From positions 1 to 64,000 of the forward strand of contig NZ_URFY01000024.1 of NCBI RefSeq assembly GCF_900547205.1: a stretch of 64,000 bases of DNA, given 5' to 3'. Positions 44,193 through 52,402 of the stretch are shown one piece after another. A program made the translations under genes and the position numbers. The notes beneath the pieces were generated by a model, which did not search any database, had not been told where the DNA came from, and saw only the letters and a list, made by a program, of their open reading frames with translations. The stretch's first letter is position 1; each line of letters begins with the position of its first letter. Source of the stretch: an uncultured Bacteroides sp. GTDB lineage: Bacteria; Bacteroidota; Bacteroidia; Bacteroidales; Bacteroidaceae.

Positions 44193-46067
44193 ATGGAAAA
44201 CTATATTGTATCAGCCCGTAAGTACCGTCCGTCCACGTTTGAATCGGTGGTGGGACAACGGGCGCTGACCACCACGCTGAAGAATGCGATTGCAACCCAG
44301 AAACTGGCTCATGCTTATTTGTTTTGCGGACCACGCGGAGTGGGTAAGACTACTTGTGCGCGTATCTTCGCCAAAACAATCAACTGCATGACACCCACCG
44401 CCGACGGCGAGGCCTGTAACCAATGCGAATCCTGTGTTGCTTTCAACGAACAGCGTTCATACAATATTCATGAACTCGATGCTGCTTCCAACAACTCTGT
44501 AGACGATATCCGGCAGTTGGTGGAGCAAGTGCGCATCCCGCCACAGATTGGTAGATACAAGGTATATATCATCGACGAGGTTCATATGCTCTCGGCTTCC
44601 GCCTTCAATGCGTTTCTTAAGACTCTCGAAGAACCTCCCCGGCACGCTATCTTTATTCTGGCTACGACGGAGAAGCATAAGATTCTTCCGACCATCCTTT
44701 CCCGTTGCCAGATTTACGACTTCAACCGCATTAGTGTGGACGATACGGTGAATCATCTTTCATATGTAGCTTCCAAAGAAAGCATCACCGCAGAGCCTGA
44801 AGCACTGAATGTGATTGCCTTGAAAGCCGATGGAGGGATGCGTGATGCGTTGTCTATCTTCGACCAGGTGGTGAGTTTCACTGGTGGTAACATCACTTAT
44901 AAGAGTGTGATTGATAATCTGAATGTACTCGATTATGAATATTATTTCCGTCTGACGGATTGCTTCCTCGAAAATAGGGTGAGCGATGCGTTATTGCTTT
45001 TCAATGACGTATTGAACAAAGGATTTGACGGGAGTCACTTTATTACCGGATTATCCTCTCATTTCCGTGATTTGCTGGTGAGTAAAGATCCGGCAACATT
45101 GCCTTTGCTCGAAGTAGGGGCAAGCATACGCCAGCGCTATCAGGAGCAGGCGCAGAAATGTCCGTTGCCTTTCTTGTATCGGGCGATGAAGCTTTGTAAT
45201 GAATGTGATTTGAATTACCGTATCAGCAAGAACAAGCGTTTGCTGGTAGAACTGACCTTGATACAGGTTGCCCAGCTTACCACCGAGGGGGATGACGTAA
45301 GTGGTGGGCGTGGCCCTGCAAAAACTTTAAAACCCGTATTCTCTCAGCCTGCCGCAGCTCAGCAGCCGCAGGTGGCTTCTGCTTCACCTGTTCAGCACGC
45401 TACTGTTTCACCTGCTTCAGCGGTGGCTAGTCAAGCTGCTAATAACGCCACTGCAACTGCCGGAACCGCCCGTCAGCCGCAGACGCCTACAACGTCGCAA
45501 CCGGCATCTCCTTCAACGAATGGGGCTTCTTCTGCCCCGTCGCCAGGAGCAGGAGTTTCTTTGTCGGCAAAGGAAGAGCGGAAGATTCCTGTGATGAAGA
45601 TGTCCAGTCTGGGCGTGTCTATCAAGAATCCGCAACGCGAGCAGACTTCTCAGAATGTGGCTGCATCTACTGCTCCTAAAGTGCAATCACCCCAAGAAGA
45701 TTTTATTTTCAACGAGCGGGATTTGAATTATTATTGGCAGGAATATGCGGGGCAATTGCCGAAAGAACAGGTCGCTGTTGCAAGGCGTATGCAGATGATT
45801 CGTCCTGTATTGCTGAATAATTCGACCACATTTGAAGTGGTGCTTGATAATGAAATTGCTGCAAAAGACTTCACGGCTATGATACCCGAATTGCAGGATT
45901 TTCTTCGCAATCGATTGAAGAACAGTAAGGTGACGATGACGGTACGGGTAAGTGCACCGTCGGAAACGGTTCGTGCGGTGGGTCGTGTAGAGAAGTTTCA
46001 GATGATGGCTCAGAAGAATCAGGCGTTGATGCAGTTGAAAGATGAGTTTGGGCTGGAGTTATATTAG
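44193..46067 (+). CDS. dnaX: DNA polymerase III subunit gamma/tau
   Basis: 624 residues. AAA+ clamp-loader ATPase: Walker A G-P-R-G-V-G-K-T-T (46-54), zinc-binding cysteines C65, C75, C78, C81, Walker B I-I-D-E-V-H, sensor 1 I-L-A-T-T-E and the arginine-finger S-R-C. A three-helix collar (~240-360) is followed by a Pro/Ala/Thr/Gln/Ser-rich linker (~370-480) and a C-terminal tau-like domain (~500-624) that links to the polymerase. The protein loads the beta clamp at the replication fork. No A-rich slippery frameshift site was noticed, so a separate gamma product is not evident. Confidence 0.94.
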   Translation: MENYIVSARKYRPSTFESVVGQRALTTTLKNAIATQKLAHAYLFCGPRGVGKTTCARIFAKTINCMTPTADGEACNQCESCVAFNEQRSYNIHELDAASNNSVDDIRQLVEQVRIPPQIGRYKVYIIDEVHMLSASAFNAFLKTLEEPPRHAIFILATTEKHKILPTILSRCQIYDFNRISVDDTVNHLSYVASKESITAEPEALNVIALKADGGMRDALSIFDQVVSFTGGNITYKSVIDNLNVLDYEYYFRLTDCFLENRVSDALLLFNDVLNKGFDGSHFITGLSSHFRDLLVSKDPATLPLLEVGASIRQRYQEQAQKCPLPFLYRAMKLCNECDLNYRISKNKRLLVELTLIQVAQLTTEGDDVSGGRGPAKTLKPVFSQPAAAQQPQVASASPVQHATVSPASAVASQAANNATATAGTARQPQTPTTSQPASPSTNGASSAPSPGAGVSLSAKEERKIPVMKMSSLGVSIKNPQREQTSQNVAASTAPKVQSPQEDFIFNERDLNYYWQEYAGQLPKEQVAVARRMQMIRPVLLNNSTTFEVVLDNEIAAKDFTAMIPELQDFLRNRLKNSKVTMTVRVSAPSETVRAVGRVEKFQMMAQKNQALMQLKDEFGLELY

Positions 46068-46097
46068 TGCAGGTCTTTTGAAGAATTGAAATAAAAT

Positions 46098-46152
46098 AAG
46101 CCTCGTCCGATATTGTTATTGCTAACATGAATCGGGCGAGGCTTCTCTTTTA
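46098..46152. terminator. Bidirectional terminator between dnaX and the PspC-like gene
   Basis: Arms AAGCCTCGTCCGAT (46098-46111) and ATCGGGCGAGGCTT (46131-46144) pair with one G-U position; a T-rich run follows on the right and A-rich sequence precedes on the left, so it can serve both convergent genes. Confidence 0.8.
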
Positions 46153-46161
46153 TATAATGTA

Positions 46162-46398
46162 TCATTTATGTAATCTATCATTCATACGGTCCGTGTATCT
46201 GTCCGAAGGCTTTATTTCCGGCATAACAATCCACAAGATAACATATATGATAACTCCGGCAAAAGCTGTGAAGAATGTTGCCAATACATAAACGATTCTT
46301 AGCAAGGTGGGGTCCCAACCGAAATAGTCAGCAATTCCTGAACATACACCTGCAATCATTCGATTGGAAGAACGAGTCAGTTTCCTATTATTTTCCAT
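46162..46398 (-). CDS. PspC-domain membrane protein
   Basis: 78 residues: L-T-R-S-S-N-R-M-I-A-G-V-C-S-G-I-A-D-Y-F-G-W-D-P at 8-31 is the PspC signature, followed by one membrane helix (~36-62) ending I-L-W-I-V-M-P. In enterobacteria PspC helps signal envelope stress; small Bacteroidetes PspC-like proteins are of unproven role. Box TATATTTG lies 31 bases upstream. It is convergent with dnaX. Confidence 0.9.
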   Translation of the reverse strand: MENNRKLTRSSNRMIAGVCSGIADYFGWDPTLLRIVYVLATFFTAFAGVIIYVILWIVMPEIKPSDRYTDRMNDRLHK

Positions 46399-46428
46399 AT
46401 ACTAAATACTAATTGTTAGTGACTTATG

Positions 46429-46436
46429 CAAATATA
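46429..46436 (-). promoter_or_regulatory. Promoter -7 box for the PspC-like gene
   Basis: TATATTTG on the minus strand, 31 bases before ATG 46398. Confidence 0.55.
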
Positions 46437-46517
46437 AGTAATATATTTGGTTCATTGGGTAAATATGGGGTAGTAATGTTATTTTTGTGCCTAAATTATT
46501 TCCAGCCTATTTAAGAC

Positions 46518-46552
46518 AAAACCCTCATAAGTTCTTAACTTACAAGGGTTTT
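46518..46552. terminator. Terminator after tRNA-His
   Basis: Arms 46518-46533 and 46537-46552 (16 bp) pair with two wobble positions in the minus-strand RNA; a run of T on the minus strand (AAAA at 46518) completes it. Located 6 bases past the tRNA. Confidence 0.7.
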
Positions 46553-46557
46553 CTTTG

Positions 46558-46632
46558 GGTGGAAGACCGGACTCGAACCGGCGACATTCAGAACCACAAT
46601 CTGACGCTCTAACCAACTGAACTACATCCACC
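46558..46632 (-). tRNA. tRNA-His (anticodon GTG)
   Basis: Minus strand gives acceptor GGTGGATG including the extra G-1 (46632) pairing with C73 (46558), D-arm GTTC/GAGC region, anticodon stem CAGA/TCTG with loop TTGTGGT (anticodon GTG) and T-arm GCCGG/CCGGT with TTCGAGT. The G-1:C73 pair is the histidyl identity element. CCA is not encoded. Confidence 0.95.
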
Positions 46633-46657
46633 ATGTCTGCGTTTCTCTAACGCGGTG

Positions 46658-46665
46658 CAAAGATA
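46658..46665 (-). promoter_or_regulatory. Promoter -7 box for tRNA-His
   Basis: TATCTTTG on the minus strand, 25 bases before the tRNA 5' end; exact TAnnTTTG. Confidence 0.65.
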
Positions 46666-46696
46666 GATATTATCTTTAAATCTCCAAAACATTCTA

Positions 46697-47839
46697 CTAC
46701 TTTTTTTCGTAGAAAGTGTATTCTTTTATTCCCCGATTGTGCTTGCTGAAGAGGGCTCGCGCATCATCTGTGAAGATTTTCAGGGAGTTACGTGCTTTTA
46801 CAGGAACTAACTCCGTCGGTAGGTTAACCGGAAGTAATTGATGATTTTTCTTTCCCGACTGCTGAGGCCGTGCTGTCCACACCAAACTATAATCACAATT
46901 GCCGAGCCGAACCGTGCTGTCTTTCACCAGTTCCATCCTCACCATCAATCCGCCATCCGTGCGGTGGGCGGACATATTGGAGATATAATTCCCCAATGAA
47001 TAAACCACAAGATGCTTCTCGTTCATCAGGCTGTCCGTGCGGACTTCAATAGGTTGCACCACGTGCGGATGCGAACCGATAATGTGATGAACTCCTTTCT
47101 GAAGAAGCCAGTCGGTAAGGAACTTCTGTTCTTTGTTGGGAAGGGATGCGTATTCGATTCCCCAATGCATACAGGCGATAATGGCATCCGGTTTCAGTGC
47201 TTTACTCGTTTCGATATCTTTGGCGATAAGGAGCGTGTCGATGTAATTTACGATATTGGGAGGTGTGACGGTGATACCGTTCGTGCCATACGTATAGTTG
47301 AGCAAAGCAATGCGGAATCCGTTCTTCTCCAGCAAAAGCGGATACTTCTTTTCTCGTTCGTCGGAGTTGACGTAAGTTCCGGCATGAGGGATACGTAAAG
47401 AATCAATCAACTGTATCGTTCGTTCCACTCCCTTCCTGCCACGGTCCAGACTATGATTGTTGGCAGTGACCAGTACATTGAATCCCGCGTCGTGAATAGC
47501 TGTGAGAAACTCGTCGGGAGCACTAAAAGCAGGATAACCTCTATAAGGTTTTCCGCCCAGTGTCACTTCGAGGTTGGCTATGGCAAGGTCGGCTTTACCT
47601 ATTTCCTCTTTCACATAAGCGAAGCATTCGGAATAATCGTAGCCCGTCTTGGTGCGCGCAGCATCGATTTGCGCTTGATGTTGCATGATATCACCTACGA
47701 AAAGAAGTCGAAGCGTATCGGCAGGGATAGTAGAAAGCGTATCGGAACAGTCACTATAAACAGAATCTCTCCTTGCCTGCGACCGTGAGGTGCAGGACAA
47801 GGAGAGAAATATAATCATCAGAAACAATGTGTGTCTCAT
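46697..47839 (-). CDS. CapA-family (PGA_cap) lipoprotein
   Basis: 380 residues from ATG 47839 (MRHTLFLMIIFLSLSC); the longer open frame overlaps folD and is not used. Lipobox S-L-S-C (C16). The calcineurin-like PGA_cap domain has F-V-G-D-I-M-Q-H, I-A-N-L-E-V-T-L-G, T-A-N-N-H-S-L-D-R-G, C-M-H-W-G-I-E-Y and G-S-H-P-H-V-V-Q-P. CapA-type proteins in Bacillus tether poly-gamma-glutamate capsule; in other bacteria the domain is a predicted metallophosphoesterase of unknown substrate. The ATG overlaps the folD stop (ATGA), so translation is coupled to folD. Confidence 0.88.
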   Translation of the reverse strand: MRHTLFLMIIFLSLSCTSRSQARRDSVYSDCSDTLSTIPADTLRLLFVGDIMQHQAQIDAARTKTGYDYSECFAYVKEEIGKADLAIANLEVTLGGKPYRGYPAFSAPDEFLTAIHDAGFNVLVTANNHSLDRGRKGVERTIQLIDSLRIPHAGTYVNSDEREKKYPLLLEKNGFRIALLNYTYGTNGITVTPPNIVNYIDTLLIAKDIETSKALKPDAIIACMHWGIEYASLPNKEQKFLTDWLLQKGVHHIIGSHPHVVQPIEVRTDSLMNEKHLVVYSLGNYISNMSAHRTDGGLMVRMELVKDSTVRLGNCDYSLVWTARPQQSGKKNHQLLPVNLPTELVPVKARNSLKIFTDDARALFSKHNRGIKEYTFYEKK

Positions 47840-48717
47840 TGATAAATCGCTTTTTTCCCGGCTAGAAGCGTATTCTTCATTAACGATACAATCGTCATCG
47901 GACCCACACCACCGGGCACGGGAGTGATGTACGAGCATTTCGGCGCCACTTCATCAAACTTCACGTCGCCCGTCAGCTTGAAACCGGATTTCTTTGTTGC
48001 ATCCGGCACACGCGTGGTACCTACGTCGATTACTACTGCACCTTCTTTCACCATGTCGGCTTTCACAAAGTTGGGCTGTCCCAAAGCAGCGATAATGATA
48101 TCGGCTTCCTGGCATTCTTTCACCAAGTCTTTGCTGCGGCTGTGGCACACCGTCACCGTTGCATCCCCCGGATAGGCTTTCTGCATCATCAGGGCAGCCA
48201 TCGGCTTACCGACAATGTTGCTCCGACCGAGTACGACGCACTTTCTGCCCGAGGTTTCTATCTCATAGCGTTTCAGCAATTCGAGAATGCCGTTGGGTGT
48301 AGCGGAAACATAACACGGAAGTCCGATGGACATACGGCCTACGTTGATAGGATGGAAACCGTCTACATCTTTGCGATAATCAATCGTTTCAATCACTTTC
48401 TGTTCGGAGATATGTTTCGGCAGTGGAAGTTGCACGATGAAACCGTCCACGTCGTCGTCTTCGTTCAGTTCGCGAACTTTGGCAAGCAGTTCTTCTTCGG
48501 TCACGTCGCTTTCGTAACGGATGAGGGAGGACTTGAATCCACAAACTTCGCAGGCTTTTACTTTGGCAGCCACATATGTTTCGCTGCCCCCATCGTGTCC
48601 CACAAGGATGGCTGCCAGATGCGGGCGTTTACCGCCACGTGCCACTATTTCGGCCACTTCGGCTGCAATCTCTTGCTTCACTTGTTCGGAAATAGCTTTT
48701 CCGTCTATAAGAGTCAT
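47836..48717 (-). CDS. folD: Bifunctional methylenetetrahydrofolate dehydrogenase/cyclohydrolase
   Basis: 293 residues. Active-site Y-V-x3-K seen as T-Y-V-A-A-K, then Q-L-P-L-P-K, D-V-D-G-F-H-P-I-N, and the NADP-binding domain with V-V-L-G-R-S-N-I-V-G-K-P and P-V-P-G-G-V-G-P-M-T. FolD interconverts 5,10-methylene-THF, 5,10-methenyl-THF and 10-formyl-THF in cytoplasmic one-carbon metabolism. Its stop overlaps the start of the CapA-family gene by 4 bases. TACTTTTG box lies 29 bases upstream. Confidence 0.95.
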   Translation of the reverse strand: MTLIDGKAISEQVKQEIAAEVAEIVARGGKRPHLAAILVGHDGGSETYVAAKVKACEVCGFKSSLIRYESDVTEEELLAKVRELNEDDDVDGFIVQLPLPKHISEQKVIETIDYRKDVDGFHPINVGRMSIGLPCYVSATPNGILELLKRYEIETSGRKCVVLGRSNIVGKPMAALMMQKAYPGDATVTVCHSRSKDLVKECQEADIIIAALGQPNFVKADMVKEGAVVIDVGTTRVPDATKKSGFKLTGDVKFDEVAPKCSYITPVPGGVGPMTIVSLMKNTLLAGKKAIYQ

Positions 48718-48745
48718 ATTTTCAGAGTATTTAATTGGTGATGGA

Positions 48746-48753
48746 CAAAAGTA
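48746..48753 (-). promoter_or_regulatory. Promoter -7 box for folD
   Basis: TACTTTTG on the minus strand, 29 bases before ATG 48717; fits TAnnTTTG. Confidence 0.55.
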
Positions 48754-48784
48754 AAATAAATAACTGAACTCTCCAAAAAGAAAG

Positions 48785-50170
48785 TTAGATTTCCATGTTC
48801 TTATTAGTCAATAATTTGCCTTTGTATTCTCCGGTCAGTGTGCGGAGGAAGCCTACCATCTTATCCACTTCTTCTTGCGGCAAGTCGATGCCTAGCTGAT
48901 ACTTTGCCATTGCACGAACGGCATCGTCCATCGTAGCCATACTTCCGTCGTGGAAATAAGGAGCGGTAAGTTCGATATTTCTCAAGCCGGGAACTTTGAA
49001 GCGGTGACGGTCGCGTTCTTCTTTTGTCTGTTTGAAGCGGCCGTTATCCTCTTCTGTCATTTCCGCCTGGCGGTCGGAGAAGTAATCGTGCTGCACACCA
49101 ATCAACTCATAAGACTGGCCACCAAGGATTTCTCCCACATGGCACGTTGCGCAGTCGTACTTCTTGAAGAGCTCGTAACCCTCTATTTCGTTAGCTGCCA
49201 GTACATCTTTCTGTCCTTTCAGGTAGCGGTCGAAGCGTGAGTTGGGCGTCAATAAAGTCTTTTCAAACTCCTCGATGGCATTGGTGATGTTCTTCTCGCT
49301 CAGTCCGTCAGGGTAAACTTCGGTGAAAGCCATTACGAAATTCTTATCTTCTGCCAGCTTGGTGATAATCTGGTCGAAGGATTCGCAAGCCATTTCCACC
49401 GGATTCAATGGAGGGCCGGCAGCTTGTTCGGCAAGGGTTCCGGCGCGTCCGTCCCAGAACTGGACGAAGTTGTAGGCAGCATTGTATACCGTCGGAGCAT
49501 TCACGCCGCCGAATTGTCCGCCCACTCCTTCGGAGTATTGCTTATTGTCCACACCGCCCGTATCCAAGCCGTGGCAACTGGCACACGAAATAGTATTATC
49601 CGCTGACAAGCGAGTGTCGTGATACAGCATATCTCCAAGGACAACTTTACGAACATCCACTGCGATAGAGTCGGCGATAGGACGAATCGGCTCATTGATA
49701 AATTCCTCTGCTACTGCCACGTCTGTATACATACCCATGCGGTGGTTCTTTACCCAGCTCAATGCCACTTCTTTTTTAGCATCGTTGAAGGAAGAACCCC
49801 AATGCACGAGATAGTATTTCGCTTGCGGCATCTTTCCGTCGAGAATCACTTTCTCCACTTTAGCCAAGTCCACGGGATTGAGCGCACGGCCTTCTTTCAG
49901 GTCTGCTTCCATTTGCGTCATGTCGAAAGCACGATAAGCCTTGCTTACGTCTTCCATTACAATCTTTCCTGCCACGGGCACGCTGGCATAGAACGGCAAA
50001 TCCGGAGTAGAGGTATGACATCTCAGGCATCCCGCATCCGTAATAATCTGCTGCATCTGGGCGTTGGCTTCCAAGTCGGCGGAAGGCACCCTGTGCATCA
50101 GTCGGTAAGTGACTGCCAATGCTGCCACTACTACCAATAATGCTACGATTAGTTTTGTACTTTTCTTCAT
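48785..50170 (-). CDS. Membrane-anchored three-haem cytochrome c peroxidase
   Basis: 461 residues. N-terminal membrane anchor or uncleaved signal (~5-25), then three C-x-x-C-H haem sites: C48-H52 in an N-terminal haem-binding domain (~35-150), C196-H200 in the peroxidase domain and C340-H344 in the second haem domain of a classical CcpA-like enzyme. Classical di-haem peroxidases have two; the extra N-terminal domain probably feeds electrons, as in quinol-linked CcP. It reduces H2O2 to water in the periplasm. It is preceded by resB and ccsA in the same operon (19-base gap after ccsA). Confidence 0.9.
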   Translation of the reverse strand: MKKSTKLIVALLVVVAALAVTYRLMHRVPSADLEANAQMQQIITDAGCLRCHTSTPDLPFYASVPVAGKIVMEDVSKAYRAFDMTQMEADLKEGRALNPVDLAKVEKVILDGKMPQAKYYLVHWGSSFNDAKKEVALSWVKNHRMGMYTDVAVAEEFINEPIRPIADSIAVDVRKVVLGDMLYHDTRLSADNTISCASCHGLDTGGVDNKQYSEGVGGQFGGVNAPTVYNAAYNFVQFWDGRAGTLAEQAAGPPLNPVEMACESFDQIITKLAEDKNFVMAFTEVYPDGLSEKNITNAIEEFEKTLLTPNSRFDRYLKGQKDVLAANEIEGYELFKKYDCATCHVGEILGGQSYELIGVQHDYFSDRQAEMTEEDNGRFKQTKEERDRHRFKVPGLRNIELTAPYFHDGSMATMDDAVRAMAKYQLGIDLPQEEVDKMVGFLRTLTGEYKGKLLTNKNMEI

Positions 50171-50189
50171 TTCACATCAGTTTTTAGAG

Positions 50190-50975
50190 TTAGTTATTAC
50201 GATTATATAAATGTATACTTTGTTGGGCGGCGGGCAGATAGTTGACTCCATACCAACACATCTGCAAAGCCAGGAAGGAGAGGATGAGCAACACGTAGAG
50301 AGTCTTTCGCCCCGTCTTTCCGAAAAGTCGGAGGTGGACGTAGAGCAGATATCCCATCCAGGTGATGACGGCCCATGTTTCTTTCGGGTCCCAGCTCCAG
50401 TAGTTGCCCCATGCTTCCTTTGCCCAAAGCGAGCCGAGCAGCATTCCGATGGAGAGGAAGGCTACTCCGGCGTAAACCAGATTGTCGGCGGTATGCAAGT
50501 ACTCTTCTTTATGGCGGAACAATCCGGTCAGTGCGATGATGAAAGCGCACCCCAGAACGGAATAGGAAAACATATATACCGTGACGTGGGGGATGAACCA
50601 GATGCTTTGCAGGGCGGGCATCAGCGACTGGTCGTGTATCTCGGGTTTCAGCAGGTTGATGATGACAAACACGGTGGAAAGCAGTGTCGAGAAAGACAAT
50701 ATCCAGCGATATTTCCATCTTATATAGGTGAGCAGTCCTGCCACTCCCATGAAGAAAGAGTACCACAAGCGGGTTTCTCCCATTGTGCGTAGGGGAGGGC
50801 GTTGGAGGAAAATCCATAGTCCGGCAATGAATATGCCTAGTGCTAGGATTCCTGCGGACGTAAAGGTGATGGCTGCCCGGCTCTTGGTGGAAGAACGAAG
50901 GGCGAAGATGGCACCTGCCAGCCAAAGTACGATGGCGATTGTCGCAAATAGATAGAAATTATCCCAGTTTATCAT
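50190..50975 (-). CDS. ccsA: CcsA/CcsB-type cytochrome c assembly protein
   Basis: 261 residues, about eight membrane helices. The haem-handling W-rich motif W-G-N-Y-W-S-W-D-P-K-E-T-W is present, with flanking conserved histidines (I-P-H-V at ~130 and Y-V-H-L near 215). CcsA and ResB/Ccs1 form the System II haem-delivery and ligation complex that attaches haem to C-x-x-C-H apocytochromes outside the inner membrane. Overlaps resB by 4 bases and precedes the peroxidase by 19 bases, so the three form an operon. Confidence 0.92.
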   Translation of the reverse strand: MINWDNFYLFATIAIVLWLAGAIFALRSSTKSRAAITFTSAGILALGIFIAGLWIFLQRPPLRTMGETRLWYSFFMGVAGLLTYIRWKYRWILSFSTLLSTVFVIINLLKPEIHDQSLMPALQSIWFIPHVTVYMFSYSVLGCAFIIALTGLFRHKEEYLHTADNLVYAGVAFLSIGMLLGSLWAKEAWGNYWSWDPKETWAVITWMGYLLYVHLRLFGKTGRKTLYVLLILSFLALQMCWYGVNYLPAAQQSIHLYNRNN

Positions 50976-51838
50976 ATTTTTCTTGGTCCGTTAATGAATA
51001 ATAGAATTGCACCTGCCAGCATCATCAGTATGCCCGCCACTATTACATATTTCCAGGGTTGCTTCACTACCTGCAATATGCAATATCGGCTGTCATTGCC
51101 TTTCGTCACGTCGTATCCGGTGAGGTATACATCTTCTCCGAGCCGATAGGCATACGGGTGATTTACTTCCAGCAATGCTTCTTCATTGCCTAGCCGCACG
51201 GTTGCCCCAAAGCGAGAAGGGCGTCCGTTGGGGTAATACTCCACGGCAAATGAATTGAGTTCCATTTCGTAATCCAGATAATAAGCTGAGCCGTTCATGT
51301 CGAATGCTTCTCGTGTCGGTTCACCTTTATATAAAGGTACGCGTAAAGTCAGGGTATCGCTGCTGCCCATGAATCCGGCGAATAGAGCCAGCCATAGGCC
51401 TACGTGGTTGAGGATGAAACGCCAGCGTGCCTGTTTGCGATGCAGGTAGGCTTGGATGGTTATCATTCCCAGATTGCTTAGCAATAAGAAAAGTATGGCA
51501 ATGAATATCCATGATGTCATAAAGTTGTAGCATCCCAATGAGGCAAGAATGCCTTGGCGTGCGTTTGCTTCTGCATCCGATAGTTGAGGGAAGAGTCCTA
51601 TCACGAGGCAGCCACCGATGAACAACCCGATGGATAGTGCACTGGTTTTGTGGGAGCAGAGAAAGCGGGTAAAGGCTGAGTTTCTGTATTCCTTATACAG
51701 CATCCACAGAGTGAAAATCCAGATTACCGCTAAGATAATGTTAAGCGGAAAGGCAAGGAAGGAAACAGGAAAGTTCCCCATAATCAGTTGCACGACAACT
51801 GCCAATGAAATGTAACCTGACGTGTAGGTGTATCGCAT
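50972..51838 (-). CDS. resB: ResB/Ccs1-like cytochrome c biogenesis protein
   Basis: 288 residues from ATG 51838 (MRYTYTSGYIS). The open frame extends to 51895, but that part includes a TTACTTTG promoter-like sequence. About four membrane helices (10-30, 40-60, 70-95, 130-155) and a periplasmic domain between ~170 and 260, then a last helix (~265-285). Shorter than full ResB (about 400+), which is common in Bacteroidetes where the large loop is reduced. Acts with CcsA to hold apocytochrome c for haem ligation. First gene of the cytochrome c peroxidase operon. Confidence 0.85.
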   Translation of the reverse strand: MRYTYTSGYISLAVVVQLIMGNFPVSFLAFPLNIILAVIWIFTLWMLYKEYRNSAFTRFLCSHKTSALSIGLFIGGCLVIGLFPQLSDAEANARQGILASLGCYNFMTSWIFIAILFLLLSNLGMITIQAYLHRKQARWRFILNHVGLWLALFAGFMGSSDTLTLRVPLYKGEPTREAFDMNGSAYYLDYEMELNSFAVEYYPNGRPSRFGATVRLGNEEALLEVNHPYAYRLGEDVYLTGYDVTKGNDSRYCILQVVKQPWKYVIVAGILMMLAGAILLFINGPRKI

Positions 51839-52167
51839 ACTTATGTTCTTGTTTGTAATCTTTTGCAAAGTAATGAATAAAAAATGAATAATCACATAAA
51901 ATCTTTATAAAATTGTAATCGTTACAAGATAATAAAGCTAATAATCTATCGCAGCTTCAATCCTTTCGTTTTATGTGTGCCAATGTCATAGTAGCTTTGG
52001 GGCGCTTTCACCCCTTTCACCTTCTTTCTGCAACCCGCTCCCAGAAGGGGAAAGCGGGTGAAGGGGCACTACAAAATGTCTCTGTTTGGCGGGTTTCATC
52101 GGTTTCACCCGGTAACTATCTATGCGCATTTAATGATTGCCTGACGTGTGGATAGTATTTATAGTAT

Positions 52168-52255
52168 AGTGATTCACTTCGGTGGTTCATCTAAGTCACT
52201 CGGGTGATTCAAGTGATTCACTAGAGTGATTCAAGTGAATTACCAGGGTGAGTTA
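52168..52255. repeat. Four degenerate 21-23-bp repeats
   Basis: Units at 52168 (23 bp), 52191 (21 bp), 52212 (22 bp) and 52234 (22 bp), with consensus AGTGATTCACTNGGGTGATTCA. The unit is itself a degenerate doublet of GTGATTCA. Non-coding. Confidence 0.75.
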
Positions 52256-52337
52256 ATGATATATTGCCTTAAAATACTTGATAGATAGTAACTTACATCG
52301 TGCTATGTCTAGTAAAGAAGAATGGAAGATATTCGGG

Positions 52338-52369
52338 AGAAAAAAAGAGGAAGCCGAAGCCTCCTCTTT
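52338..52369 (-). terminator. ffh terminator
   Basis: On the minus strand AAAGAGGAGGC / GCTTCCTCTTT pair (one G-U) around a UUCG tetraloop, followed by a long T-run. Located 33 bases past the ffh stop. Confidence 0.88.
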
Positions 52370-52402
52370 CCATATATGCTGATTCTTAAAGAACAATTCA
52401 AG

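Larger units (their letters stand above)
51839..52402. other. 564-base intergenic region with hairpin and short repeats
   Basis: Contains an imperfect GC-rich inverted structure around 51995-52072 (CCCCTTTCACC paired with GGGTGAAGGGG), a set of ~22-bp repeats at 52168-52255 and the ffh terminator at 52338-52369. No open frame of interest. Confidence 0.55.

Noticed and set aside
47840..47938. N-terminal extension of the CapA-family protein
   Set aside because: It overlaps folD coding sequence and would hide a clear lipoprotein signal; start at 47839 gives the ATGA overlap typical of coupled genes.
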